Below are positions 16,884-25,922 of a stretch of DNA of 64,000 nucleotides, one piece after another. Within the stretch, counting starts at the first letter, position 1. Each line of letters starts with the position of its first letter. Below the pieces are notes generated by a model that did no database searches, was not told where the DNA came from, and saw only the letters and a list, made by a program, of their open reading frames with translations. Position numbers and translations under genes: made by a program. The stretch spans positions 62,001-126,000 of the forward strand of contig NZ_LXKA01000076.1 of the NCBI RefSeq assembly GCF_001645125.1, read 5' to 3'. The stretch is from Paraburkholderia ginsengiterrae (GTDB taxonomy: Bacteria > Pseudomonadota > Gammaproteobacteria > Burkholderiales > Burkholderiaceae).

Positions 16884-17882
16884 TTATTCAGCTTTGGAGT
16901 CGCGCCGCAGCAAGGCGCTGACGGCGTCGCGAGGTGCCACGCCGTCGAACAGCACGGCACAGACCGCCTGGGTGATCGGCATTTCAATGGCATGAGCTCG
17001 CGCGATGGCGAGAACCGCCTGCGCGCAACGCACGCCTTCGGCCACATGGCCGAGGCCGCCGAGAATATCGTCGAGCGTGCGGCCCGCGGCGAGTTGCAAG
17101 CCGACAGTACGATTGCGCGACAGATCACCAGTTGCGGTCAGGATCAGGTCGCCCAAGCCAGTCAAACCGGTGAAGGTTTCCGCCCGCCCGCCGAGCGTCA
17201 CGCCGAGGCGCGACATTTCGGCGAGGCCGCGCGTAATCAGCGCCGCGCGCGCGTTCAGACCGAGCCCGAGGCCGTCGGCAATACCCGTGGCGATCGCCAG
17301 CACGTTTTTCACCGCGCCGCCCACTTCCACGCCGACGACGTCGTCGCCGGTATAAATGCGCATGGCGCCATGATGAAACGCGGCGACCGTGCGCTCGCGG
17401 CACGCCGCCGATGCACTCGCGATGGTCAGCGCGACCGGCAGGCCCTGCCCGACTTCGCGCGCGAAGCTCGGACCGGATAGCACGCCGTTGCTGCCGTGCC
17501 CCGGCAGTTCAGCCGCGACAACCTGATGCGGCAGCAACTGCGAATCGGCTTCGAACCCTTTGCACAGCCACACCACATGCGCCGGCACCTTGCCGGCATC
17601 GCGCATGGCTTGAAACAGCCCGCGCAGTCCGGCCACGGGCGTTGCCACGACGCACAACGCGTTAGCGGCGAGCGCATGGTCGAGCGCCGCGCCCAGATCT
17701 GCCTCATAACGAAGCGCCGCCGGCAACGCGACGCCCGCCAGATAGCGGGCGTTTTCGTGCGAAGCGGAGAGTTCGGTAATGAGCGCGGGCTCGCGCGCCC
17801 ACAAGACCGTGTCGTGCCGTAAGGCCAGATGGCCGGCGAGGGCGGTGCCCCATGCGCCGGCGCCGAGGACAGCAACCTTCAT
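16884..17882 (-). CDS. gpsA: glycerol-3-phosphate dehydrogenase [NAD(P)+]
   Basis: Cytosolic enzyme (332 residues) that reduces dihydroxyacetone phosphate to sn-glycerol 3-phosphate for phospholipid synthesis. N-terminal dinucleotide motif [12 protein letters not shown] (4-15), LCKGF motif near 110, the catalytic lysine region [22 protein letters not shown], and the [14 protein letters not shown] segments all fit. ATG at 17882 is set by the dinucleotide fold beginning right after it; the frame remains open upstream into secB. It follows secB by 22 bases, as in many proteobacteria. Confidence 0.97.
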   Translation of the reverse strand: MKVAVLGAGAWGTALAGHLALRHDTVLWAREPALITELSASHENARYLAGVALPAALRYEADLGAALDHALAANALCVVATPVAGLRGLFQAMRDAGKVPAHVVWLCKGFEADSQLLPHQVVAAELPGHGSNGVLSGPSFAREVGQGLPVALTIASASAACRERTVAAFHHGAMRIYTGDDVVGVEVGGAVKNVLAIATGIADGLGLGLNARAALITRGLAEMSRLGVTLGGRAETFTGLTGLGDLILTATGDLSRNRTVGLQLAAGRTLDDILGGLGHVAEGVRCAQAVLAIARAHAIEMPITQAVCAVLFDGVAPRDAVSALLRRDSKAE

Positions 17883-17904
17883 AGCCGGCACTGCGTGCGA
17901 CACT

Positions 17905-18375
17905 TTAGTGCGTGACGCCGTTTTGCGCCGCGCCGTCCTGGCTGCCCATTTGCGCGAGACGTTGCTCGTACAGCGCCTGGAAGTTGATTTCGGCGAGGTG
18001 GATCGGCGGGAAGCCGGCGCGGGTGATCGCGTCGGCGATGTTCGAGCGCAGGTACGGGAACAGAATGGTCGGGCAGGCAATGCCGACCAGCGGATCGATC
18101 TGCTCAGCCGGAATGTTGCGGATGTCGAAAATGCCGGCTTGCTTGGCTTCGATCAGGAAGGCCACCTTGTCCGACACCTTGGCCGTGACGGTGCCCGTCA
18201 CGAGAATTTCGAACACGGATTCAGCGAGGCGCTCGGCCTTCACGTCGACTTCGACTTCGACCGACGGCATGTCCTGTTCGAGGAAGATGCCCGGCGAATT
18301 CGGCTGCTCGAGCGACATGTCCTTCAGGTAGATACGCTGGATGTTGAAGAACGGCTGGTTATTCTCGTCAGACAT
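17905..18375 (-). CDS. secB: protein-export chaperone SecB
   Basis: Tetrameric cytosolic chaperone (156 residues) that holds precursor proteins unfolded and hands them to SecA. Recognisable segments are [21 protein letters not shown] at the start, then [19 protein letters not shown], and [24 protein letters not shown] near the C-terminus. ATG at 18375 follows an AGGGAATC site. It lies in the series rhodanese-grxC-secB-gpsA on the minus strand, a common arrangement in proteobacteria. The short tail after [17 protein letters not shown] is typical. Confidence 0.97.
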   Translation of the reverse strand: MSDENNQPFFNIQRIYLKDMSLEQPNSPGIFLEQDMPSVEVEVDVKAERLAESVFEILVTGTVTAKVSDKVAFLIEAKQAGIFDIRNIPAEQIDPLVGIACPTILFPYLRSNIADAITRAGFPPIHLAEINFQALYEQRLAQMGSQDGAAQNGVTH

Positions 18376-18407
18376 GATTGAATGATTCCCTGATAGGTAT
18401 GCATGGC

Positions 18408-18433
18408 GGCGGCCCATGATTTCATGGGCCGCC
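18408..18433. terminator. strong hairpin between grxC and secB
   Basis: A 12-bp perfect inverted repeat (18408-18419 with 18422-18433) with almost no spacer forms a stable stem in the 148-base gap between grxC and secB. There is no T tract in either direction, so it could be a processing or attenuation site rather than a simple terminator. Confidence 0.45.
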
Positions 18434-18523
18434 AGATCGTTGCGGCGCATTCCCGCCCTTGGGACAGGAATACGCCGGCTTGGTGTTCAACCCGCCCGCT
18501 CACGCGCCGGCGGGCGTGAGAAT

Positions 18524-18784
18524 TCAGGCGGCTTCGAGCAGCGGCGTCAAACCGCCCGCACGATCGAGCGCGGAGAGGTCATCGTATCCGCCAACATGCG
18601 TCTCGCCGATGAACACTTGCGGCACCGTACGGCGTCCGGTCCGGGTCATCATTTCGTCACGGCGGGTCGGATCCTTGTCGATCAGTACCTTCTCGACGTG
18701 CTCGACGCCGCGCGACTTTAAAAGACGTTCGGCCATCTGGCAATACGGGCACACCTGGGTGCTGTACATGATCACTTTGTTCAC
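18524..18784 (-). CDS. grxC: glutaredoxin 3
   Basis: Small redox protein (86 residues) that uses glutathione to reduce disulfides. Active site CPYC is near residues 12-15, with the conserved TVPQVFIGETHVGGYDDL glutathione-binding region. I use GTG at 18784 because AAGGAG lies about seven bases upstream and the start agrees with the family N-terminus (NKVIMYSTQVCPYC); ATG at 18769 is the alternative. The GTG codon overlaps the stop of the rhodanese gene by four bases, implying translational coupling. Confidence 0.93.
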   Translation of the reverse strand: MNKVIMYSTQVCPYCQMAERLLKSRGVEHVEKVLIDKDPTRRDEMMTRTGRRTVPQVFIGETHVGGYDDLSALDRAGGLTPLLEAA

Positions 18785-19206
18785 TTGGCTGCTCCTTGTT
18801 TCACAACCGGCATACCGGCTTTCTGCCAGGCGTCGACTCCGCCTTCGAGAACATGGACTTCCGCGTATCCCGCATCCTGCACGATACGCGCTGCCTTGTT
18901 CGACTGCTGGCCGGTCTGGCATACCAGCAGCACCGGGTTGCTCTTGTTCTTCACGAGCTGGGCGACTTTCGCCTGCAGCTCCGCGAATTCAAGGTGCCGC
19001 GCCGCGGGCAAGTGCCCCTTGGCGAAGTCGGCGGACGGCCGCAGGTCGATGACCGCCGCATTGCGCCGGTTGATCAGCTGGGTGGCTTCAGCGGCCGAGA
19101 GGCCGCCGCGGCCGCGCCGGCTGATCGTCGGCCACAGCAGCAACACACCAGAGATGAGGACGATCGCGATCAGTACAAGGTTTGTGTAATCAGTGAAAAA
19201 CTTCAC
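18781..19206 (-). CDS. membrane-anchored rhodanese-like protein
   Basis: A 141-residue protein: one N-terminal helix (about 8-27), then a rhodanese domain with conserved AVIDLRPSADFAKGHLPAARH and an active-site loop CQTGQQSNKAA (catalytic Cys). The domain faces the cytoplasm or periplasm depending on helix orientation; the basic residues after the helix (SRRGRGG) suggest a cytoplasmic domain. Start chosen at GTG 19206 (VKFFTDYTNLV), matching relatives of this YibN-like type; ATG at 19254 is in frame. It heads the grxC-secB-gpsA series and overlaps grxC by four bases. Confidence 0.85.
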   Translation of the reverse strand: MKFFTDYTNLVLIAIVLISGVLLLWPTISRRGRGGLSAAEATQLINRRNAAVIDLRPSADFAKGHLPAARHLEFAELQAKVAQLVKNKSNPVLLVCQTGQQSNKAARIVQDAGYAEVHVLEGGVDAWQKAGMPVVKQGAAK

Positions 19207-19342
19207 GGAAAATCCGCCGAAAAAGAGAGAAATCGAAAAGGGCAATCCACCCATTATAAAATAACCGTCTGACGCGATGGCGGCGCTCCTTTAGAGGACC
19301 CCCGCAACGCTTACCGCTTCCTCACTACCGACCAGCAATCTC

Positions 19343-20089
19343 ATGTACAAACTCGTTCTCATCCGCCACGGCGAATCGACGTGGAACAAGGAAAACCGCT
19401 TCACGGGCTGGGTCGACGTCGACCTCACGGAGCAGGGCAACCGCGAAGCGCAGCACGCGGGCGTGTTGCTGAAGGAATCGGGCTACACATTCGACATCGC
19501 CTACACGTCGGTGCTCAAGCGCGCGATCCGCACCCTGTGGCACGTGCAGGACAAGATGGATCTGATGTATCTGCCGGTGGTGCATTCGTGGCGTCTGAAC
19601 GAACGCCATTACGGCGCTCTGTCGGGCCTGAACAAGGCGGAAACCGCCGCGAAATTCGGCGACGAACAGGTGCTGGTCTGGCGCCGCAGCTACGACACGC
19701 CGCCGCCGGCACTCGAGCCGACCGACGAGCGCGCGCCCTACGCCGATCCGCGCTACGCGAAGGTGCCGCGCGAACAGCTGCCGCTCACCGAGTGCCTGAA
19801 AGACACGGTCGCACGCGTTCTGCCCTTGTGGAACGAGTCGATTGCGCCGGCCATCAAGTCGGGCCGCAAAGTCGTGATCGCCGCGCACGGCAACTCGATT
19901 CGCGCCATGGTGAAGTACCTGGACAATATTTCCGACGAGGACATCGTCGGCCTGAACATTCCGAACGGCGTGCCGCTCGTCTATGAACTCGACGAGAACC
20001 TGAAGCCCATCACGCACTACTATCTGGGCGACCAGGAGGCCATTGCCAAGGCGCAGGCCGCGGTCGCCAGCCAGGGCAAGGCAGGCTGA
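19343..20089 (+). CDS. gpmA: 2,3-bisphosphoglycerate-dependent phosphoglycerate mutase
   Basis: Glycolytic enzyme (248 residues) interconverting 3- and 2-phosphoglycerate through a phosphohistidine. The catalytic motif [10 protein letters not shown] contains His9; the second active-site His is in [17 protein letters not shown] near 184. The long insert typical of dPGM ([19 protein letters not shown]) distinguishes it from phosphatases of the same superfamily. ATG at 19343 is the only sensible start. The gene has a strong hairpin 56 bases after its stop. Confidence 0.97.
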   Translation: MYKLVLIRHGESTWNKENRFTGWVDVDLTEQGNREAQHAGVLLKESGYTFDIAYTSVLKRAIRTLWHVQDKMDLMYLPVVHSWRLNERHYGALSGLNKAETAAKFGDEQVLVWRRSYDTPPPALEPTDERAPYADPRYAKVPREQLPLTECLKDTVARVLPLWNESIAPAIKSGRKVVIAAHGNSIRAMVKYLDNISDEDIVGLNIPNGVPLVYELDENLKPITHYYLGDQEAIAKAQAAVASQGKAG

Positions 20090-20396
20090 TCCTCCTGCCA
20101 CGCTGCCGCCTCGCGGTGAAAGAGGCCGCGGGGCGGCGGCCAACGGGCCGCGCCGGCCGGTGAAACATACCGGCCGGCGCGGCCCGCTGCATTCTGGCGT
20201 GCCTTTTAGCGCCCGCCCTCCGCGTGTTACGGCACATTACTTCGGCGCGACCACCCCAATCCCACGAACCAGACCCGGCCGGTGCTGTCGAATCCCGATT
20301 GGCTGCGCTACGCCCTGAGTTGCCGGGTGTGCAGTTATACTTGTCCGTCCCCATCTCTATCGACGCTGCCACGCGCTTCCGACCGCAACAGACTCT
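20090..20396. other. gap between gpmA and ctpA with a 16-bp perfect hairpin
   Basis: This 307-base non-coding stretch holds a perfect 16-bp stem (20145-20160 with 20170-20185) with a 9-base loop, entirely GC in the arms and followed loosely by CCTTTT at 20211. It probably ends gpmA transcription or shields its 3' end. The remaining bases should contain the ctpA promoter, but I cannot pick one convincingly. Confidence 0.55.
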
Positions 20397-21956
20397 ATGC
20401 GAAAGAACCTGAAAAATATCGGCCTGATTGCCGCGGGCCTTGCTACCGGTGTATTTGCCACCCTGCAACTTTCCGCCTCGGCCCAGCAACCCGCCAGCGC
20501 CGCGGTCGCCCCGCTGCCGCTGGACCAGCTCAGGCTCTTTGCCGAAGTGTTCGGGCAAATCAAACACGAGTATGTCGAACCGGTCGACGATAAAAAGCTC
20601 CTCACCGCCGCCATCAAGGGCATGGTGTCGAGCCTCGACCCGCACTCGTCCTACCTCGACAAGACCGATTACGAGGAACTGCAGGAGCAGACCAAGGGCC
20701 GTTTCGCCGGCCTCGGCATCGAAATTTCGTCGGAAGACGGGCTGATCAAGGTCATTTCGCCGATCGAAGACACGCCCGCGTTCCGCGCCGGCATCCGCCC
20801 GGGCGACCTGATCACACGCATCAACGACAAGCCGGTGCGCGGCATGACGCTCGACCAGGCCGTCAAGCAGATGCGCGGCGACCCGGGCACCAAGGTCACG
20901 CTCACCATCTTCCGCAAGACCGACGACCGCACGTTCCCGCTCACGGTCACGCGCGCGATCATCAAGGTCCAGTCGGTCAAGATGAAGATCCTCGCGCCGG
21001 GTTACGCGTATGTGCGCATCACCAGCTTCCAGGAACGCACCACGCCTGATCTCGCCGCGAAGCTGCAGGACATCGCGCGTCAGCAGCCGAATCTGAAGGG
21101 CCTCGTGCTCGACCTGCGCAATAACGGCGGCGGTCTGCTGCAAAGCGCGGTCGGCGTGGCCGGCGCGTTCCTGCCGCCGGATTCGGTGGTGGTGTCCACC
21201 AACGGCCAGATTCCGGACTCGAAGCAGGTCTATCGCGACACTTACGACAACTACCGCCTGCAATCCTTCGACAGCGATCCGCTGAAAGACGAAGCGCCGA
21301 TCTTCAAGACGGTGCCGATGATCGTGCTGACCAACGCGTATTCCGCGTCGGCGTCGGAAATCGTCGCGGGTGCGCTGCAGGACCAGCATCGCGCGCTGAT
21401 CGTCGGCAAGACCACCTTCGGCAAGGGTTCCGTGCAGACCGTGCGCCCCATGACGGCCGACACCGCGCTGCGCTTGACCACGGCGTATTACTACACGCCG
21501 AGCGGCCGTTCGATCCAGAACAAGGGCATCCGTCCTGATATCGCGGTCGACCAGTACGCTGAAGGCGATCCGGACGACGCACTCGTCACCCGCGAAGTCG
21601 ACTACTCGAATCACCTTGCGAACACGCAGGATCCGAACGAGAAGAAGGAAGCGGAACAGCGCGAACAGGAACGCATGGACCAGTTGCGCCAGCTTGAAGA
21701 GCAGAACGACAAGAAGACGCCGGAACAGCGTCAGAAGGATCGTGAGCGCAAGCCGGTGGAATTCGGTTCGACCGACGACTTCATGCTGCAACAGGCGCTG
21801 AACAAGCTGGAAGGCAAGCCGGTGCAGGAATCGAAGTCGCTGACCGAGCGTCGTCTCGCGCAGAACAAGCCGGAGACGTCGGCGTCCGCGCCGGTCTCGG
21901 TCAAGGCGACGCAACCGGTACCGGGTGCATCGGCGCCGGCAGCGCCGGCCAAGTAA
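20397..21956 (+). CDS. ctpA: S41 family carboxyl-terminal processing peptidase
   Basis: Periplasmic serine protease (519 residues) with a signal peptide (about 1-29), a PDZ domain (about 90-175, with GRFAGLGIEISSEDG and the carboxylate-binding region) and an S41 catalytic domain. The Ser-Lys dyad lies in TNAYSASASEIVAGALQDQ and GKTTFGKGSVQTV. The C-terminal tail is rich in Glu, Gln and Arg and ends in an Ala/Pro stretch, as is common in this branch. Family members trim precursor or mistargeted envelope proteins. Start ATG 20397 has no clear ribosome site, but the signal peptide follows directly. Confidence 0.94.
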   Translation: MRKNLKNIGLIAAGLATGVFATLQLSASAQQPASAAVAPLPLDQLRLFAEVFGQIKHEYVEPVDDKKLLTAAIKGMVSSLDPHSSYLDKTDYEELQEQTKGRFAGLGIEISSEDGLIKVISPIEDTPAFRAGIRPGDLITRINDKPVRGMTLDQAVKQMRGDPGTKVTLTIFRKTDDRTFPLTVTRAIIKVQSVKMKILAPGYAYVRITSFQERTTPDLAAKLQDIARQQPNLKGLVLDLRNNGGGLLQSAVGVAGAFLPPDSVVVSTNGQIPDSKQVYRDTYDNYRLQSFDSDPLKDEAPIFKTVPMIVLTNAYSASASEIVAGALQDQHRALIVGKTTFGKGSVQTVRPMTADTALRLTTAYYYTPSGRSIQNKGIRPDIAVDQYAEGDPDDALVTREVDYSNHLANTQDPNEKKEAEQREQERMDQLRQLEEQNDKKTPEQRQKDRERKPVEFGSTDDFMLQQALNKLEGKPVQESKSLTERRLAQNKPETSASAPVSVKATQPVPGASAPAAPAK

Positions 21957-21970
21957 GCACTCAGCTCTGA

Positions 21971-22005
21971 CGGGTCTTCGCGGCGCCACAGCCTGCGAAG
22001 ACCCG
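21971..22005 (+). terminator. hairpin after ctpA
   Basis: An 11-bp perfect stem (21971-21981 with 21995-22005) with a 13-base loop starts 15 bases after the ctpA stop. No T tract follows. Confidence 0.5.
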
Positions 22006-22140
22006 CGCGGCGGCCGGCACGCGCCGGCCTATTCGCCAGCTTCGACAGTTCCTTTGCGCGATTAGAATAAGCACAACGACAGCGCGCGCGGCAGACTCGC
22101 CTTCTGCCTTCCATCGCGCGACACACTTACGCGCCTCGCC

Positions 22141-22899
22141 ATGAACGACGATCAACTCCTCCGCTATTCCCGCCACATCCTCGTCGACGAAATCGGCATC
22201 GAGGCACAGCAGCGCTTTATCGATGCTCACGCCATCATTGTCGGCGCGGGCGGACTGGGCTCGCCCGCTGCGCTGTACCTGGCGGCGGCCGGCGTCGGCC
22301 GGTTGACGCTGGTCGATGCCGATACGGTCGACCTGACCAATCTGCAGCGGCAGATCCTGCACGTGACCGCGTCCGTCGGGCGCAAGAAGGTGGAGTCCGG
22401 GCGCGACGCGATCGCACAGATCAATCCCGAGGTGACGGTAAATGCGGTGGCCGAGCGTGTCGACGACGCGTGGCTTGATCGCGAGGTGCCGCATGCCACC
22501 GTCGTGCTCGATTGCACGGATAACTTCGCGACGCGCCACGCGATCAACCGGGCGTGCGTGAAGCATGGCGTGCCGCTGGTGTCGGGTGCGGCGTTGCGCT
22601 TCGACGGCCAGATCAGCACCTTCGATTTCCGCGACGAAAGCTCACCCTGCTACGCGTGCGTGTTTCCCGAAGACCAGCCGTTCGAGGAAGTCGCGTGTTC
22701 GACCATGGGCGTGTTCGCACCCACCGTCGGCATTGTCGGTTCGATGCAGGCCGCCGAAGCGCTCAAGGTAATTGGCGCAATCGGTACGCCCTTGCTGGGG
22801 CGCCTGATGATGCTCGATTCGCTGCGAATGGAATGGAACACCATGCGCATTGCGCGCCAGCCGGATTGCCCGGTGTGCGGGCAAGCGCACCCGTCTTGA
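22141..22899 (+). CDS. moeB: ThiF/MoeB family adenylyltransferase
   Basis: E1-like enzyme (252 residues) that adenylates the C-terminal glycine of a sulfur-carrier protein (MoaD or ThiS) for molybdopterin or thiamine synthesis. Seen: ATP-binding IIVGAGGLGSPAALYLAAAG (33-52), LVDADTVDLTNLQRQ, and zinc cysteines CYAC and CPVC. No rhodanese domain is attached. MoeB and ThiF cannot be separated reliably from sequence alone; I follow the usual label for the gene next to ctpA in this genus. It lies downstream of ctpA and ends at a strong bidirectional terminator shared with ptsI. Confidence 0.9.
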   Translation: MNDDQLLRYSRHILVDEIGIEAQQRFIDAHAIIVGAGGLGSPAALYLAAAGVGRLTLVDADTVDLTNLQRQILHVTASVGRKKVESGRDAIAQINPEVTVNAVAERVDDAWLDREVPHATVVLDCTDNFATRHAINRACVKHGVPLVSGAALRFDGQISTFDFRDESSPCYACVFPEDQPFEEVACSTMGVFAPTVGIVGSMQAAEALKVIGAIGTPLLGRLMMLDSLRMEWNTMRIARQPDCPVCGQAHPS

Positions 22900-22920
22900 T
22901 GCTTGCCGTTCGCTGAAAAA

Positions 22921-22951
22921 GAAACGCCGCACAATGTGCGGCGTTTCTTTT
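22921..22951. terminator. bidirectional terminator between moeB and ptsI
   Basis: A perfect 12-bp stem (22921-22932 with 22936-22947) with a 3-base loop, flanked by A-run on the left and TTTT on the right, lies between two converging genes. It is a classical intrinsic terminator for both strands. Confidence 0.85.
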
Positions 22952-22972
22952 GAAACAAGCCAGGCTAACAGT

Positions 22973-24721
22973 TCAGATCAGCGCGACCCGTTTGAGCGCC
23001 GCCTGCACCTCTTCCGGTTCGAACGAAGCCAGCACGTCGGCCACCGGCTTCTCCAGCGTCTTCAGATGCGAGCGCAGGATTTCCTGCTTGACCTCCAGCA
23101 ACTGGCTCGGATGCATGGAAAACTCAGTGAGGCCCATGCCGAGCAACAGGCGCGTCAACGCCGGATCCCCCGCCATCTCGCCGCACACCGACACCGGCAC
23201 CCCTGCCCGCTTCGCCTCGCGCAGCGTGAACGCGATCAGATGCAGCACCGCCGGATGCAGCGGATCGTACAGATGCGCGACCGAGTTGTCCGCGCGGTCG
23301 ATTGCCAGCGTGTACTGGATCAGGTCGTTCGTGCCGATAGACAGAAAATCGAGCCGCTTCAGGAACAGCGGCAACGCGATGGCGGCCGCCGGAATCTCGA
23401 TCATTGCGCCGACCTGCACGTTGGGATCGTAGGCGATGCCCGCGTCGTCGAGTTGACGCTTGGCCTCGCGAATCAGATCCAGCGTCTGGTCGATTTCCTG
23501 CGCATGCGCGAGCATGGGGATCAGAATCTTCACCTTGCCGAACGCCGACGCGCGCAGAATGGCCCGCAATTGCGTGAGGAACATCTGCGGCTCGGAAAGG
23601 CTCCAGCGAATCGCCCGCAATCCCAGGGCCGGGTTCGCGGCGGTTTCGTAGCCGTCACCCGCGTTCATGGCATCGAGCGGCTTGTCGGCGCCCACGTCGA
23701 TGGTGCGGATCGTGACCGGCAAACCGTTCATCAGCTCGACCGCACGACGATACGCGCCGAACTGTTCCTCCTCTTCCGGCAGATGATGCTTGTGATTCAT
23801 GAACAGGAACTCGGTGCGGAAGAGGCCCACGCCGGTCGCGCCCGAGTCGATCGCGGCGCGCGCGTCTTCCGGCAACTCGATGTTCGCGCACAGTTCGATG
23901 CGAGTGCCGCACAGCGTTTGCGTGGGCGAAAATTTCAGCCGCTGCAGCTTGCGCTGTTCGAGCGCTTTTTCGCTCTGCCGGTACGAGTACTCCTCCAGCA
24001 CGATCGGCGCGGGATCGACGATCACAATGCCGTGGTCGCCGTCGACGATGATCAGGTCGTCCTGACGGATCAGCGCACTCGCGTGCTGCACGCCAACCGC
24101 GGCTGGAATGCCGAGGCTGCGAGCAACGATCGCCGTGTGCGAGGTGCGGCCGCCGAGATCCGTGACGAACCCCTGAAACGTCTGCGTCTTGAACTGCATC
24201 ATGTCGGCCGGCGCGATGTCGTGCGCGACCACGATCATCTCGTCGCACGCGCCATGCACGCCGTCCACCAGCGCCCCCGAAGCGCCTGCCAGCGCCTTCA
24301 ATATGCGCTCCACCACCTGTTCAATGTCGGCCTTGCGCTCGCGCAGGTATTCGTCTTCGATATCGTCGAAATGGCGCGACAGGCGCTCGAGTTGTTCGGT
24401 CAGCGCCCACTCCACGTTGTAGCGGCGCGTGCGAATCAGGTCGAAGGTCTCCTGCACGAGCATTGCATCGTTCAGGATCATTGAATGAACGTCGATGAAC
24501 GCGCCCATTTCACTGGGTGCGTCTGCGGCAAGATCGGCGCGCAGCGATTCGAGCTCGTAGTGCACGTGCTGCTGGGCCGCGCGAAAGCGCTCGATCTCGC
24601 CCTCGATCTGGGCGTGTTCGATCAGATAGTGGTCTACGTCGAGTGCGGCCGGGGCGATCAGATAAGCCCGCCCGATGGCGATACCGCGTGACACGGGAAT
24701 TCCATGCAGCGTGAAGGACAC
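22973..24721 (-). CDS. ptsI: phosphoenolpyruvate-protein phosphotransferase (PTS enzyme I)
   Basis: Cytosolic enzyme (582 residues) that takes phosphate from PEP and passes it to HPr. The N-terminal domain carries the phospho-histidine motif LGGRTSHTAIVARSLGIPA (around residue 190); the C-terminal PEP-binding barrel has GVGLFRTEFLFM, the IGTNDLIQYTLA signature and the catalytic Cys in PVSVCGEMAGD. I choose GTG at 24721: AGGAGGT sits five bases upstream, far better than the ATG at 24778. It is downstream of ptsH, but a terminator between the two suggests partly separate expression. Confidence 0.96.
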   Translation of the reverse strand: MSFTLHGIPVSRGIAIGRAYLIAPAALDVDHYLIEHAQIEGEIERFRAAQQHVHYELESLRADLAADAPSEMGAFIDVHSMILNDAMLVQETFDLIRTRRYNVEWALTEQLERLSRHFDDIEDEYLRERKADIEQVVERILKALAGASGALVDGVHGACDEMIVVAHDIAPADMMQFKTQTFQGFVTDLGGRTSHTAIVARSLGIPAAVGVQHASALIRQDDLIIVDGDHGIVIVDPAPIVLEEYSYRQSEKALEQRKLQRLKFSPTQTLCGTRIELCANIELPEDARAAIDSGATGVGLFRTEFLFMNHKHHLPEEEEQFGAYRRAVELMNGLPVTIRTIDVGADKPLDAMNAGDGYETAANPALGLRAIRWSLSEPQMFLTQLRAILRASAFGKVKILIPMLAHAQEIDQTLDLIREAKRQLDDAGIAYDPNVQVGAMIEIPAAAIALPLFLKRLDFLSIGTNDLIQYTLAIDRADNSVAHLYDPLHPAVLHLIAFTLREAKRAGVPVSVCGEMAGDPALTRLLLGMGLTEFSMHPSQLLEVKQEILRSHLKTLEKPVADVLASFEPEEVQAALKRVALI

Positions 24722-25023
24722 GCGCACCTCCTCTAGTTGTGTGATGCCGCGGCAAACCGCTGCAATGCTCTCAGACACTCTTGCTCATTATAAATTCCGC
24801 GCCCGTCGCAGGTGCGCCGCGGCTATGTGCACCGCAGCACGAAATGCCGTAAGCACCCGGGCAACACGACGTCGCCCGCCTTGCATTCCAGCAATCCACT
24901 CCCCCGCCTGCGAATCCCGACACGCGCGCCCTCACGCGCGTGACACCGGCCATTGTCACGCGCTAAAAAAAACGCCGCGGACAGCCGCGGCGTTGATGCT
25001 CATCGCAACGTGAACGCGCAATT
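24722..25023. other. gap between ptsH and ptsI
   Basis: 302 bases without a gene. It contains the ptsH terminator (24965-24994) and, presumably, a promoter for ptsI between the terminator and GTG 24721. I see no convincing promoter boxes or binding site. Confidence 0.5.
24965..24994 (-). terminator. intrinsic terminator after ptsH
   Basis: On the minus strand, a 10-bp perfect stem (24985-24994 with 24971-24980, 4-base loop) runs into eight T residues (24972-24965 as A on the plus strand). It lies 30 bases after the ptsH stop and upstream of ptsI, so it should reduce read-through into ptsI. Confidence 0.85.
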
Positions 25024-25293
25024 TCACTGACCCTCGCCGAATTTATCGGCAATCAGTTTCAGCAATGCGTCCATCGCTGCTTTTTCGTCTTCGCCATCTG
25101 TTTCGATCAGCACCGTGCTGCCAATACCCGCCGCCAGCATCATCACACCCATGATGCTTTTGGCGTTGATACGGCGGCCATTGCGGCTCATCCAGATTTC
25201 CGCCTGATAGTTGCCCGCGAGTTGCGTCAACTTGGCCGACGCGCGCGCGTGCAGCCCCAGCTTGTTCACAATAGTCGTTTCCTGTTGCAGCAT
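25024..25293 (-). CDS. ptsH: HPr phosphocarrier protein
   Basis: Small phosphocarrier (89 residues) between enzyme I and EIIA proteins. The active-site histidine is His15 in NKLGLHARASAKLT, and the regulatory serine position is Ser46 in INAKSIMGVMML, the site used by HPr kinase in organisms that have it. ATG at 25293 gives the normal HPr length; the frame stays open upstream into the EIIA gene. It follows the EIIA-Man gene by 98 bases and is followed by its own terminator. Confidence 0.96.
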   Translation of the reverse strand: MLQQETTIVNKLGLHARASAKLTQLAGNYQAEIWMSRNGRRINAKSIMGVMMLAAGIGSTVLIETDGEDEKAAMDALLKLIADKFGEGQ

Positions 25294-25391
25294 GTGATGG
25301 TCCGAAGCGCGGGTAAATGTTGTCGTGAAAGGTGAAACTGCCAACCAGTTGCAATACGTTTGAAGCCTTCGTTCGCTATCCAGGCTGACCA

Positions 25392-25922
25392 CTACAAGCC
25401 AGCCGAGTCGGCCTTCTGTGTCAGATCGGCATCTGCCGGCAAGGCGGGCAGACAATCGCCGCCGCACGCCGCATCGGGCGGCAAAGCCGGCAAGCAGTCG
25501 CCCGACTCCGTAGCGGGCGCGACAGGCGCCGGCGTAGCGGGTCCGATTGCATGCACGCCCTTGGTCCCGCCGCCGAGTGCCTTGTCGACCAGCGTGTCGA
25601 GCGGCGTGGCGCGATAACAGACCGCGCGCACCAGCATCGGCAAGTTGACGCCGCACAGCACGCGCACATCCGGCACGGAAGCAAGCCGGCCCGCGATATT
25701 CGCCGGCGTGGCGCCGAACATATCCGTCAGCACGAGCGCGCCGTTTTCTTCCTTGAGGCGCTCGATTTCCGAGTTCGCAAAAGCAACCTGTTGTACGGGA
25801 TCGCAATCCGGCGATACGTCGATCACGCCGATACGCGCCGGCAAGCCACCGTAGATGTGCGAAATACAATCGCGCAACGCGGTGGCGAGGGGAGCGTGCG
25901 CAATGATCAGAATGCCTGCCAT
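25392..25922 (-). CDS. PTS EIIA component, mannose family, with repeated Cys-containing tail
   Basis: EIIA of the mannose (ManX) family, 176 residues. The phosphorylated histidine is His9 in ILIIAHAPLATALR; conserved LTDMFGATPANIAGRL and the C-terminal half of the fold follow to about residue 128. The last 45 residues are not part of the usual domain: an Ala/Pro linker and two copies of GDCLPALPPDA/GDCLPALPADA, each with one Cys. There is no EIIB/EIIC sugar permease in the window, so a regulatory role (as in other betaproteobacteria) is likely. ATG at 25922 is chosen because the fold begins there. It is downstream of gshB. Confidence 0.88.
   Translation of the reverse strand: MAGILIIAHAPLATALRDCISHIYGGLPARIGVIDVSPDCDPVQQVAFANSEIERLKEENGALVLTDMFGATPANIAGRLASVPDVRVLCGVNLPMLVRAVCYRATPLDTLVDKALGGGTKGVHAIGPATPAPVAPATESGDCLPALPPDAACGGDCLPALPADADLTQKADSAGL

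Noticed and set aside
22850-24484. 544-codon plus-strand frame opposite ptsI
   Set aside because: Antisense shadow of ptsI; composition skewed and it runs through the moeB/ptsI terminator.
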